Source: Ectopseudomonas guguanensis
GTDB lineage: Bacteria > Pseudomonadota > Gammaproteobacteria > Pseudomonadales > Pseudomonadaceae
Assembly: GCF_900104265.1 (NCBI RefSeq)
Contig: NZ_FNJJ01000015.1
Location: 102,860 to 166,859 of the forward strand
DNA length: 64,000 nucleotides
Direction of reading: 5' to 3'
Shown here: piece after piece, positions 8,752 to 16,940 of the stretch
Layout of the letters: each line of letters opens with the position of its first letter
How positions within the stretch are numbered: the first letter of the stretch is position 1
Made by a program: the position numbers and the translations under genes
Notes under the pieces: generated by a model
What the model was told of the DNA's origin: nothing
Database searches by the model: none
Seen by the model: the letters and a program-made list of their open reading frames with translations, nothing else

Positions 8752-10167
8752 ATGTTCGGAGCCCCAGCCAAGATGTACGAAGCCACTCGCAGCAGCACAC
8801 CCCGAATAGTCGAGATGCAGGTCATTCCGGTCGCCGGTCATGACAGCATGCTGCTCAACCTGTGCGGCGCCCATGCCCCCTACTTCACCCGCAACCTGGT
8901 GCTGCTCAAGGACAATGCCGGGCACGTCGGCTGTGGCGAAGTGCCCGGTGGCGAAGGCATCCGCCAGGCGCTGGAGCGTTGCCGCGATCGGGTGATCGGG
9001 CAATCGGTCGGACGCTATAACCGCATTCTCAATAGCCTGCGCCAGGCCATCGCCGGGCCGGCCAAGGGGCCGCAGACCACCCGGCATCAGGTCACCTCCG
9101 AATCCGAGGCACGGGTGCTCAAGCAGCCGCACGAGATCAACCTGCGCCTGGATAACGTGATCACCGCCGTCGAGGCCGCCCTGCTCGACCTACTTGGCCA
9201 GCATCTGGACGTTCCGGTGGCCGAACTGCTCGGCAGCGGCCAGCAGCGCGATCATGTGCCGATGCTCGCCTACCTCTTCTATATAGGTGATCGTCAGCGC
9301 ACCGACCTGCCCTACCTCGCCGGCAATGGCGCGGCGGATGACTGGTATCACCTGCGCCATCAGGCCGCGCTGACGCCGCAGGCCATCGCCCGCCTGGCCG
9401 AAGCGGCCCATGCGCGCTACGGCTTCGCCGACTTCAAGCTCAAGGGCGGGGTGATGCGTGGCGCCGAGGAGATGGAGGCGATCCGCGCGATCAAGGCACG
9501 CTTCCCCGACGCGCGTGTCACTCTCGACCCCAATGGTGCCTGGTCCCTGGACGAAGCCATCGCCCTGTGCAAGGGCCAGGGTCACGTGCTGGCCTACGCC
9601 GAAGACCCTTGCGGCCCGGAAAACGGCTACTCTGGGCGCGAGGTGATGGCCGAGTTCAAACGCGCCACCGGCATTCCCACCGCCACCAACATGGTCGCCA
9701 CCGACTGGCGGCAGATGGGCCACTCGCTGCGCCTCGAGGCAGTCGACATTCCGTTGGCCGACCCGCACTTCTGGACCATGCAGGGTGCCGTGCGTCTCGG
9801 TCAGGCATGCGAGGAGTTCGGCCTGACCTGGGGCTCGCATTCCAACAACCACTTCGACATTTCCCTGGCCATGTTCACCCATGCCGCGGCAGCCGTACCG
9901 GGCCGCATCACAGCCATCGACACGCACTGGATCTGGCAGGAGGGCGAGGAGCGCCTGACCCATGAACCGCTGCGCATCGTCGGCGGTCAGGTACAGGTAG
10001 CGGACAGGCCCGGCCTCGGCATCGAGCCGGACATGCAGCGGATCATGGCCGCTCACGAGCTGTACAAGAAGGTGGCCAGCGGCGCGCGCGACGACGCCAT
10101 GGCCATGCAGTACCTGGTTCCGGGTTGGCAATACCACCCGAAACGTCCCAGCCTCGGCCGCGACTGA
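8752..10167 (+). CDS. Second glucarate dehydratase paralogue (GudD/GudX-like)
   Basis: A protein of 471 residues closely similar to the GudD at 5853-7202. It keeps the same catalytic segments: ADFKLKGGVMRG, TLDPNGAWSLDEA, YAEDPCGPENGY, TNMVATDWRQMGH and WGSHSNNHFDIS. It differs by a longer stretch at about residues 100-130 (GPAKGPQTTRHQ and onward) where the other copy is shorter. The start at 8752 follows AAGG; an ATG seven codons later (8773) is also possible. All catalytic residues are present, so it should be active, unlike degenerate GudX copies. It heads a plus-strand unit with a tripartite transporter starting 34 bp downstream, suggesting a dedicated uptake-plus-dehydration route. Confidence 0.85.
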   Translation: MFGAPAKMYEATRSSTPRIVEMQVIPVAGHDSMLLNLCGAHAPYFTRNLVLLKDNAGHVGCGEVPGGEGIRQALERCRDRVIGQSVGRYNRILNSLRQAIAGPAKGPQTTRHQVTSESEARVLKQPHEINLRLDNVITAVEAALLDLLGQHLDVPVAELLGSGQQRDHVPMLAYLFYIGDRQRTDLPYLAGNGAADDWYHLRHQAALTPQAIARLAEAAHARYGFADFKLKGGVMRGAEEMEAIRAIKARFPDARVTLDPNGAWSLDEAIALCKGQGHVLAYAEDPCGPENGYSGREVMAEFKRATGIPTATNMVATDWRQMGHSLRLEAVDIPLADPHFWTMQGAVRLGQACEEFGLTWGSHSNNHFDISLAMFTHAAAAVPGRITAIDTHWIWQEGEERLTHEPLRIVGGQVQVADRPGLGIEPDMQRIMAAHELYKKVASGARDDAMAMQYLVPGWQYHPKRPSLGRD

Positions 10168-10201
10168 CTCGCGCGGCTTCTATCCCACCCGGAGTATTCC
10201 A

Positions 10202-11179
10202 ATGAAAAAAACATTCCGCGCCTCCCTCCTTTCTGCCCTGGTCGGCATGGGTGCCCTGGTCAGCCACGCCGCCACCTTCGCCGATGACGTGAAATGGCCG
10301 ACGCGGCCCGTACAGGTGGTGGTGATCGCCAACCCCGGCGGCGACACCGACTTCAACGCGCGCATGATGGCCAAGTACTTCAACGAGATCACCGGCAAGA
10401 CCATGGTGGTGACCAACGTCGCCGGCGGCGGGGGCACACTGGCCGCCGAGCAGGTCAAGGGCGCTGCGGCCGACGGCAACACCATCCTCTTCACCCACCC
10501 GGGTCAGCTGATCGTCAACGAAGTGGCCGGCCTGACCGAAGACAGCTTTGAAGTCTTCGATATCGCCTGCATCGCCGGCGTCGACAAGAGCACCGTGTTC
10601 GTAGCCTCCAAGCAGTCCGGCGTGACCAGCATGCAGGACCTGGTCGACAAGTCGAAAGCCAACCCCGGCAGCATCACCTACGGCACCGAGATGGGCAGCT
10701 TCTCGCACATCCAGGGCCTGATGCTGGAAAAACTCACCGGCGCCAAACTGAAGATGGTCGACGGCGGCACCGTATCCGACCGCGTGGTCGGCATGCTCGG
10801 CGGTCGCCTGGACATGGGCGCCATTACCTACGGCTCGGTGCAGGACTATGTGCAGGGTGGGCAGATGGTCGCGCTGGGCCAGCCCAACGAGGAACGCAAC
10901 GCCATGCTAGGCGATGTGCCGACCCTCAAGGAGCAGGGCCTCGACATCACCATGGACAAGCCGTACGTGGTGGCTTTCCCGAAAGGCACCGACCCGGCGA
11001 TCGTGAAGAAGATGTCCGACATCATGCAGCAGATCACCCAGAAGCCCGCCTACGCCGAAGACCTGAAGAAATTCAAGCAGCCGGTCGCGTTCTACGACAC
11101 CGAAGAGGCCAAGCAGATCCTGGCCAAGACCCGCGACGACTTCATGCAGTTCAAGGATGAGCTGCGCAAGGCCAAGTAA
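10202..11179 (+). CDS. tctC: Tripartite tricarboxylate transporter substrate-binding protein (TctC/Bug family)
   Basis: A protein of 325 residues with a Sec signal peptide (MKKTFRASLLSALVGMGALVS, cleavage near SHAATFA). The mature part shows the Bug fold landmarks WPTRPVQVVVIANPGGDTD, VTNVAGGGGTLAAEQV and the later GMLGGRLDMG. It binds a carboxylate solute in the periplasm and delivers it to TctAB. GGAG lies seven bases before the ATG. Next to a glucarate dehydratase it most likely binds glucarate, galactarate or another aldarate. This is inferred from position. Confidence 0.9.
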   Translation: MKKTFRASLLSALVGMGALVSHAATFADDVKWPTRPVQVVVIANPGGDTDFNARMMAKYFNEITGKTMVVTNVAGGGGTLAAEQVKGAAADGNTILFTHPGQLIVNEVAGLTEDSFEVFDIACIAGVDKSTVFVASKQSGVTSMQDLVDKSKANPGSITYGTEMGSFSHIQGLMLEKLTGAKLKMVDGGTVSDRVVGMLGGRLDMGAITYGSVQDYVQGGQMVALGQPNEERNAMLGDVPTLKEQGLDITMDKPYVVAFPKGTDPAIVKKMSDIMQQITQKPAYAEDLKKFKQPVAFYDTEEAKQILAKTRDDFMQFKDELRKAK

Positions 11180-11245
11180 GCCCTGACGCAGCGCCGCCGC
11201 CCGCGATGACTGGCGGCGCTGCACCTCAGAACATCGAGGTACGCG

Positions 11246-11752
11246 ATGAACACCCCGAACAAGAAAGAACTGATCATCGGCATCGCCATGCTCGCTGCCA
11301 GCCTCGCCTACCTGGTGATGGCGCAACAGCTGCCCGGGCATGCCGGCATCGACGCGGCCACCGTGCCGAAACTGCTGGCCGGATTCCTCTCTCTGCTTGG
11401 CCTGATGCAAGTGATCAGCGCCTTTGCCAGACCCAAGGCCGCCGCCGAGCCCGCCAGCCCGGTGCCGACAGAGGCCGAAGAGCCGGCCACTGAAATCGTC
11501 GAACCGAAGACGGTGATCAAGACCCTCGGCCTGATCCTCGGCTACATGGCCCTGCTAGGCCCCGTGGGCTTCCCGATCATGACCGTGGTTTACCTGTATC
11601 TGCAGTTCCTGGTGCTGACCCCGGTGAACCAGAAGGCCAGACACCTGACCTACCTGCTGATCGCCGTCATCTGTTCTGCGCTCATCTTCCTGCTGTTCCG
11701 CGAGGCCTTCGACCTGTTGCTGCCCGCTGGCCTGCTGAACGACTACATCTGA
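11246..11752 (+). CDS. tctB: Tripartite tricarboxylate transporter small membrane subunit (TctB family)
   Basis: A protein of 168 residues with four predicted hydrophobic segments: two near the N-terminus (IIGIAMLAASLAYLVM and a short one near AGFLSLLGLMQVI) and two after an Ala/Pro/Glu-rich linker at about residues 62-88. TctB proteins are poorly conserved small subunits that pair with TctA. It sits between tctC and tctA with 66 and 9 bp gaps and has a GAGG ribosome site. Confidence 0.85.
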   Translation: MNTPNKKELIIGIAMLAASLAYLVMAQQLPGHAGIDAATVPKLLAGFLSLLGLMQVISAFARPKAAAEPASPVPTEAEEPATEIVEPKTVIKTLGLILGYMALLGPVGFPIMTVVYLYLQFLVLTPVNQKARHLTYLLIAVICSALIFLLFREAFDLLLPAGLLNDYI

Positions 11753-11761
11753 GGATCGACC

Positions 11762-13282
11762 ATGCTCGAATTACTGCAGCAAGGCTTCGGTGCCGTCTTC
11801 TCGCTCAACATCCTCATGCTGATGGCCGTCGGTGTCGCCCTGGGCATCGTCTTCGGTGCCGTGCCCGGCCTGTCAGCCACCATGGCCGTGGCGCTGTGCC
11901 TGCCGCTGACCTTCACCATGGGCCCGCAGGCCGGGCTGTCGCTGCTGGTGGCACTGTTCATCGGCGCCACGTCCGGAGGCCTGATCTCGGCGATCCTGCT
12001 GAAGATCCCGGGAACGCCTTCATCGATCGCCACGGTGTTCGATGGTGGCCCGCTGATGGAACAGGGCCAGGGGGTCAAGGCGCTGGGCGTCGGTATCGTG
12101 TTCTCCTTCCTCGGCACCATCTTCAGCATCGTCGCGCTGATGTTCATCGCCCCACAGCTGGCCAAGGTCGCCCTGAGTTTCGGTCCGCACGAATACTTCG
12201 CCATCGCCGTGTTTTCCCTGACGCTGATCGCCACCCTGTCGGCCGGCTCCATGGTCAAGGGGCTGTTCGCCGGTACCCTGGGCATCGCCGTGTCCACCGT
12301 CGGTATCGCGCCGGTGGAGGCGGTGCGCCGCTTCACCTTCGGTTTCAGCGAGCTCAATGGCGGCTTCTCCATGCTCACGGTGATGATCGGCATGTTCGCC
12401 GTGGCCGAGATCATCAAGCTGGCCGAAAGCGGCCGCCATGCCGTGCAGGGCAAGGCCAGGTCGGTGAGCATGAAGAACATCAGGGGCTTCGGGTTCTCGC
12501 TCAAGGAGTTTCGCGAGCAACTGCCAAATGCCGGGCGCTCCGGCATCATCGGCCTGGGCATCGGCATCCTGCCGGGCATCGGTGCCGGGACGTCCAACCT
12601 GGTCTCCTACATCATCGCCAAGAAGCGCGCGAAGGATGGCCATACCTACGGCAAGGGCAATATCGGCGGGGTGGTGGCCAGCGAGACGGCCAACAACGCC
12701 GGCGTCGGCGGCGCCATGATGCCGCTGATGACCTTGGGCATTCCCGGCGACACCGTCACCGCGATCATGCTCGGCGGCTTCCTGATTCATGGCATCCAGC
12801 CCGGCCCGCTGCTGTTCATCAGCCAGGGCCCGCTGGTGTACACCATCTTCGCCGCGCTGATCGTCGCCACCTGCATGATGCTGTTCATGGAGTTCTACGG
12901 CCTGCGCCTGTTCATCAAGCTGCTCGACGTGCCCAAGCACATTCTGCTGCCGATCATTCTGGTGCTCTGCGTGGTGGGCGCCTTCGGTCTGTCCAGCCGC
13001 CTGTTCGACGTTTGGTCGATCCTGCTGTTCGGCCTGCTTGGCTACGCCTTCGTCAAAGCCGGGATGCCGGCGGCGCCCTTCATCATCGGCTTCATCCTCG
13101 GGCCGATGGCGGAAACCAACCTGCGCCGCGGCCTGATGCTGTCGGACAATAGCTTCGCCGCCTTCTTCACCAACCCCATCGCCGGCACCTTCCTCGGCCT
13201 GGCGCTGGCGTTCGTGCTCTGGCAGGTGTTCAGCGCACTGCGTCCCAAACCCAGCGCGATCAACCAGATCCTGCGCACCTGA
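11762..13282 (+). CDS. tctA: Tripartite tricarboxylate transporter large permease (TctA family)
   Basis: A protein of 506 residues with about twelve membrane segments and the family motifs VPGLSATMAVAL near residue 36, ILLKIPGTPSSIATVFDG near 78, GIGILPGIGAGTSN and TLGIPGDTVTAIMLGGF. It forms the sodium- or proton-driven channel of the TctABC system. GAGGATC precedes the ATG, nine bases after tctB. The message is followed by a terminator hairpin that has been split by an inserted element. Confidence 0.92.
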   Translation: MLELLQQGFGAVFSLNILMLMAVGVALGIVFGAVPGLSATMAVALCLPLTFTMGPQAGLSLLVALFIGATSGGLISAILLKIPGTPSSIATVFDGGPLMEQGQGVKALGVGIVFSFLGTIFSIVALMFIAPQLAKVALSFGPHEYFAIAVFSLTLIATLSAGSMVKGLFAGTLGIAVSTVGIAPVEAVRRFTFGFSELNGGFSMLTVMIGMFAVAEIIKLAESGRHAVQGKARSVSMKNIRGFGFSLKEFREQLPNAGRSGIIGLGIGILPGIGAGTSNLVSYIIAKKRAKDGHTYGKGNIGGVVASETANNAGVGGAMMPLMTLGIPGDTVTAIMLGGFLIHGIQPGPLLFISQGPLVYTIFAALIVATCMMLFMEFYGLRLFIKLLDVPKHILLPIILVLCVVGAFGLSSRLFDVWSILLFGLLGYAFVKAGMPAAPFIIGFILGPMAETNLRRGLMLSDNSFAAFFTNPIAGTFLGLALAFVLWQVFSALRPKPSAINQILRT

Positions 13283-13295
13283 GACAGAGCACTTC

Positions 13296-13526
13296 AAAAG
13301 AGGCCGTCAACACGGCTAATGCTGTTCACTTAAGAAACGGTCGAGCTCGATCAGTCCCCTCGCCCCTCTGGGGAGAGGGTTAGGGCGGGCCGCGTTCGGA
13401 GAGGGGGAAATGGCAGTTTTGTGGTGTCTTCTGCCCTCTCCCCCAGCCCCTCTCCCATAAATGGGAGAGGGGAGCCAAACGTGTGCAACCTTAAGGGAAC
13501 AGCATTACGTCAACACGGCCTCTTTT
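13296..13526 (+). terminator. tctCBA terminator split in two by a MITE insertion
   Basis: The arms AAAAGAGGCCGT (13296-13307) and ACGGCCTCTTTT (13515-13526) are exact reverse complements. With the insert and one copy of the 12-bp duplication removed, they would sit four bases apart as a perfect 12-bp hairpin ending in TTTT, a textbook rho-independent terminator just past tctA. In the present sequence the arms are about 207 bases apart. Confidence 0.8.
13317..13507. mobile_element. 191-bp MITE with IS4-like terminal repeats and a 12-bp target duplication
   Basis: The left end TAATGCTGTTCACTTAAG and the right end CTTAAGGGAACAGCATTA are inverted repeats matching at 17 of 18 bases. They resemble the ends of IS4 (which begin TAATGCCGATCAGTTAAG, from memory). 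Both flanks are the identical 12-mer CGTCAACACGGC (13305-13316 and 13508-13519), the expected length for IS4-group transposition. The inside holds no transposase, only GC hairpins of the CCCCTCTGGGGAGAGGG type, so the element must have been moved in trans. Confidence 0.85.
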
Positions 13527-13791
13527 GGGTTCTTCGCATATTTTGGGGAAAGTGCGGGTGGACGCCGGACTGGCAATAACGTGTTAGCTGTCGATGACTT
13601 GGCACTATCCGTTAGCGTGTCGCCTTACCTGACGGATTTCGCCCCTTACGGGCGAATCAAGGTGTGGCGCCCGAAAGGGGCGAAGCTTAACGCCCTATCG
13701 GGGTGTCCAGAATCATTGAGCCACAACACTCTCGAGCACGTTCAACCAGGAGGAACGCATAAGCGTTGGCGTTCCTCCTGTCCCGCCATGA
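13527..13791. other. Gene-free spacer with hairpins downstream of the mandelate-racemase-type gene
   Basis: No convincing gene is present. The palindrome TTCGCCC-N5-GGGCGAA lies at 13638-13656, and a perfect 11-bp stem AGGAGGAACGC/GCGTTCCTCCT at 13748-13779. The latter lies right after the stop of the minus-strand gene and probably ends or stabilises its message, although it has no T run. The stretch around 13600-13700 looks like a dispersed Pseudomonas intergenic repeat, an impression from memory only. Confidence 0.5.
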
Positions 13792-14946
13792 TCAGCCGCG
13801 TTTGCCAACCTCCGCCTGCTGCACCGTCCAGCCGGCCACCTGCTCGCTCAGGCTCAGGCCAAGGCCCGGACGGGTCGGCACCAGCATGCGCCCGTCGCGA
13901 ATCTCCAGGCGCTCGTTGAACAGCGGCTCCAGCCATTCGAAATGCTCGACCCAGGGCTCACGCGTATGGTTGGCGGCCAGGTGCACGTGCAGCTCCATGG
14001 CGAAGTGCGGCGCCAGGGTCATGCCGGCCTGCTCGGCCAGCGCCTGCACGCGCAGGTATGGGGTGATGCCGCCGACGCGCGGCGCATCGGGCATAAGGAA
14101 GTCGGCGCCGCGCTGGCGAATGAACTCCCAGTGCTCGGCCGGGCTGGTGAGCATCTCGCCGGTGGCGATCGGCGTATCGAACTGACGCACCAGCTCGGCA
14201 TGGCCTTCGGCGTCGTAGCAGTCCAGCGGCTCCTCGATCCAGATCAGGTCGAAGGACTCCAGGCGCCGGCACATGCGCCGCGCGGTCGGGCGATCCCATT
14301 GCTGGTTGGCATCAACCATCAGCGGGAAGCTCTCGCCCAGATGCTCACGCACGGTGCTGACACGGTGGATATCCAGCGCCCAGTCGGGCTGGCCGACCTT
14401 GAGTTTGATGCCGCCGATGCCCTTCTCGCGGGACAGGTCGGTGTTCTTCAGCAACTGATCGAGCGGTGTATGCAGGAAGCCACCCGAAGTGTTGTAGCAA
14501 CGCACCGAATCGCGGTGACTGCCGAGCAGGCGCGCCAGCGACAGACCGGCGCGGCGCGCCTTGAGGTCCCAAAGGGCGACGTCGAAGGCGCCGATGGCCT
14601 GGGTCGCCAGACCGCTGCGGCCGACCGAGGCGCTGGCCCAACACAGCTTGTCCCAGAGCCTGGCGATATCGCTGGGGTTCTCGCCGATCAGGTTCGGCGC
14701 GACTTCCAGGGCATGGGCGAACTGGCCGGCACCGCCGGCGCGCTTGGAGTAGCTGAAACCCAGGCCGCGGTGACCGTCCCGGGTCTCGATCTCGGCGATC
14801 AGGATGGCGATCTCGGTCATCGGCTTCTGCCGGCCAGTGAGCACCTTGGCATCGCTGATCGGATTGGCCAGCGGCAGCGCTACCGAGCGCAGGCTCAGCC
14901 AGGCAATGCGGTCGTCGTCGGCACATGGGGTGGCGTTATCGGTCAT
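13792..14946 (-). CDS. Mandelate racemase/muconate lactonizing family sugar-acid dehydratase (L-talarate/galactarate dehydratase-like)
   Basis: A protein of 384 residues of the enolase superfamily. The catalytic motif is GGIKLKVGQ (KxK), metal ligands lie in LMVDANQQWD, IEEPLDCYD and PIATGEMLTSP, and the His in APHFAMELHVHLAA. This KxK/His arrangement and the ATGEM and APHFAME strings match Salmonella L-talarate/galactarate dehydratase (398 residues), which also makes 5-dehydro-4-deoxyglucarate-type products. GAGGAAGAC before the ATG at 14946 fixes the start and excludes 31 upstream codons. It faces the tct genes. Other acid-sugar dehydratases of the family remain possible. Confidence 0.8.
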   Translation of the reverse strand: MTDNATPCADDDRIAWLSLRSVALPLANPISDAKVLTGRQKPMTEIAILIAEIETRDGHRGLGFSYSKRAGGAGQFAHALEVAPNLIGENPSDIARLWDKLCWASASVGRSGLATQAIGAFDVALWDLKARRAGLSLARLLGSHRDSVRCYNTSGGFLHTPLDQLLKNTDLSREKGIGGIKLKVGQPDWALDIHRVSTVREHLGESFPLMVDANQQWDRPTARRMCRRLESFDLIWIEEPLDCYDAEGHAELVRQFDTPIATGEMLTSPAEHWEFIRQRGADFLMPDAPRVGGITPYLRVQALAEQAGMTLAPHFAMELHVHLAANHTREPWVEHFEWLEPLFNERLEIRDGRMLVPTRPGLGLSLSEQVAGWTVQQAEVGKRG

Positions 14947-15172
14947 GGCGTCTTCCTCGAAGTGAAGTTCGGCGCCCCCGATGGGCTGCCGAACGCTGGA
15001 CAACCCGAGCCAGACTATGATGATTGCGCAATCATTCAAGCCGCAGAATCTGTAAAGGCTGGTCTGGTGCTAGCCATATGGCACCACTCGTCTAGACATT
15101 TCACAAATCTGCAATATTCACCGTCTACGCTGAAGTGTGTCCCGCCACGCCTGGCTTTCGAGGCCTCCCATC

Positions 15173-16798
15173 ATGTTCCTGCAAAAATCCCTGCGCGCGC
15201 AGATTCTCGCCCTGCTCGGCGGCAGTCTGGCGCTGATTCTGATCACCGCCCTGGCCTGTTTCAGCTTTCTTTCCAGCGGCATCCAGTCCTATCGTGGCCT
15301 GCTCGACGGGCCATTGGAGTCCTCACGGCTGATCGACGCAGCCAACGTCGAATTCAAGATTCAGGTGCAGGAATGGAAGAACGTCCTGCTGCGCGGCCAG
15401 GACAGCGCCAACCTGCAACGCTACTGGAGCCAGTTCGAGGCGCAGGAGCGCAAGGTACAGGACATCCTCGGTCAGCTGACTCAGGTGGCCGCAGCCGACC
15501 CGGCCCTTAGGACTCAGGTCGAGCGCCTGCGCAGCGAGCATCAGGCGCTTGGCGGCAACTACCGCAAGGGCCGCGATGCCTTCGTCGCTGCGGGCGCCGA
15601 TGCCCAGGCTGGCGACGCTGCGGTCAAGGGCATCGACCGCGCCACCAGCGAGCAGATGAGCGCGCTGGTCGAACAGTTGCGCCAGAACAGCCTGAACCAG
15701 GCCGAAGAGATCAATGCCAGCGCCGCACGCACCATTCTTCTCGGCACCATCGTGATGCTGTCCGCGGCGCTGGTCATCGCCGTGTTCAGCCTGTGGCTGG
15801 TCAATCGCAACCTGATCATCCCCATCCGCCACCTTATCGGCCATGTCGATCAGCTCAGCCATGGTCGCTTCGGCCAGCGGGTGGAAAGCAACCGCCAGGA
15901 TGAGCTGGGCCTGCTGGCACGTGCAGCGAACACCCTGCGCGACTTTCTTGCCAGTACCAGCGAGCGCCTGCACCAGAGCACGCAGAACCTCGACAGTGCC
16001 AGCAACGAGCTCAACGCCATCGCCTCGCGCATGACCGAGGGGGTCAGCGAGCAGTTCGAGCGCACCGACCAGGTCGCCACGGCGATGCACGAGATGTCCG
16101 CCACGGCGCAGGAGGTGGCGCGCCATGCCGCCGACGCCGCGCATGCGGCCAACGATGCCGACGACTCGGCTCGCCAGGGCAGCACGGTGATGCAGTCGAC
16201 CATCGCCACCATCACCGACATCCGCGGCGAGATTGCCAACACGGCAGAAGTGATCCGTCGCCTGGAAAGCGACAGCGGGCGCATCGGCAAGGTGCTGGAG
16301 GTAATTCGCGGCATCGCCGAACAGACCAACCTGCTGGCGCTCAATGCTGCCATCGAGGCGGCGCGAGCCGGCGAGCAGGGCCGCGGCTTCGCCGTGGTGG
16401 CCGACGAGGTGCGCACCCTGGCGCAGCGCACTGCCGAGTCCACCGCCGAAATCAACCAGATCATCGACACCGTGCAGACCGGCGCGCTGAATGCCGTGCG
16501 CGCCATCGAGAGCGGCCAGCAGCGCAGCGAGCAGGGCGTCACCCAGGTCACCGAGGCCGGCGCCATGCTGCAGCGCATCACCGAGGCGGTGGAAGCCATA
16601 CGCGATATGAACCAGCAGATCGCCACCGCCGCCGAGGAGCAGACCTCGGTGGCCGAGGACATATCGCGCAACCTCACCGAGCTGACCGCCATCGCCAGCG
16701 CCAACCAGGACAACGTTGAGCGCACGCAAAAGGCCAGCCGCAACCTGCACGACATGTCCGGGCAACTGGGCGAAGTGACCCGTCGCCTGGGCGCCTGA
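15173..16798 (+). CDS. Methyl-accepting chemotaxis protein with four-helix-bundle-type sensor
   Basis: A protein of 541 residues. The first membrane segment is at about 12-32 (LALLGGSLALILITALACF), followed by a helical periplasmic domain of about 155 residues, a second membrane segment at about 190-212, HAMP, and a cytoplasmic signalling domain. The hairpin tip is EQTNLLALNAAIEAARAGEQ. It senses a ligand in the periplasm and controls CheA through CheW. No C-terminal CheR-binding pentapeptide is seen (it ends RRLGA). The ATG at 15173 puts the membrane segment at the usual place. It is divergent from the sugar-acid dehydratase, so a sugar-acid ligand is a reasonable but unproven guess. Confidence 0.93.
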   Translation: MFLQKSLRAQILALLGGSLALILITALACFSFLSSGIQSYRGLLDGPLESSRLIDAANVEFKIQVQEWKNVLLRGQDSANLQRYWSQFEAQERKVQDILGQLTQVAAADPALRTQVERLRSEHQALGGNYRKGRDAFVAAGADAQAGDAAVKGIDRATSEQMSALVEQLRQNSLNQAEEINASAARTILLGTIVMLSAALVIAVFSLWLVNRNLIIPIRHLIGHVDQLSHGRFGQRVESNRQDELGLLARAANTLRDFLASTSERLHQSTQNLDSASNELNAIASRMTEGVSEQFERTDQVATAMHEMSATAQEVARHAADAAHAANDADDSARQGSTVMQSTIATITDIRGEIANTAEVIRRLESDSGRIGKVLEVIRGIAEQTNLLALNAAIEAARAGEQGRGFAVVADEVRTLAQRTAESTAEINQIIDTVQTGALNAVRAIESGQQRSEQGVTQVTEAGAMLQRITEAVEAIRDMNQQIATAAEEQTSVAEDISRNLTELTAIASANQDNVERTQKASRNLHDMSGQLGEVTRRLGA

Positions 16799-16940
16799 CC
16801 CCGGCAGAACACCGGCACAGGGAAGTGCCATCACAGTGCGATCATCGATAAAACGGCGCTTTGACAGCAGCGAAAACTGGCACTAAGGTGCCTCTCTTGC
16901 CTATTCCCAGGCCCCTCCCCGCTTGCCAAGGAAACGGAAT

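Noticed and set aside
13461..13919. Plus-strand frame of 152 codons after the tct operon
   Set aside because: It starts inside the MITE, runs through the terminator half and hairpins, and ends antisense to the dehydratase gene. It has no ribosome site or domain.
15040..15130. FliA-type (sigma-28) promoter before the chemoreceptor
   Set aside because: TAAAGGCT and GCCATATG are present with roughly the right spacing, but the -10 element fits poorly. Not strong enough to list.
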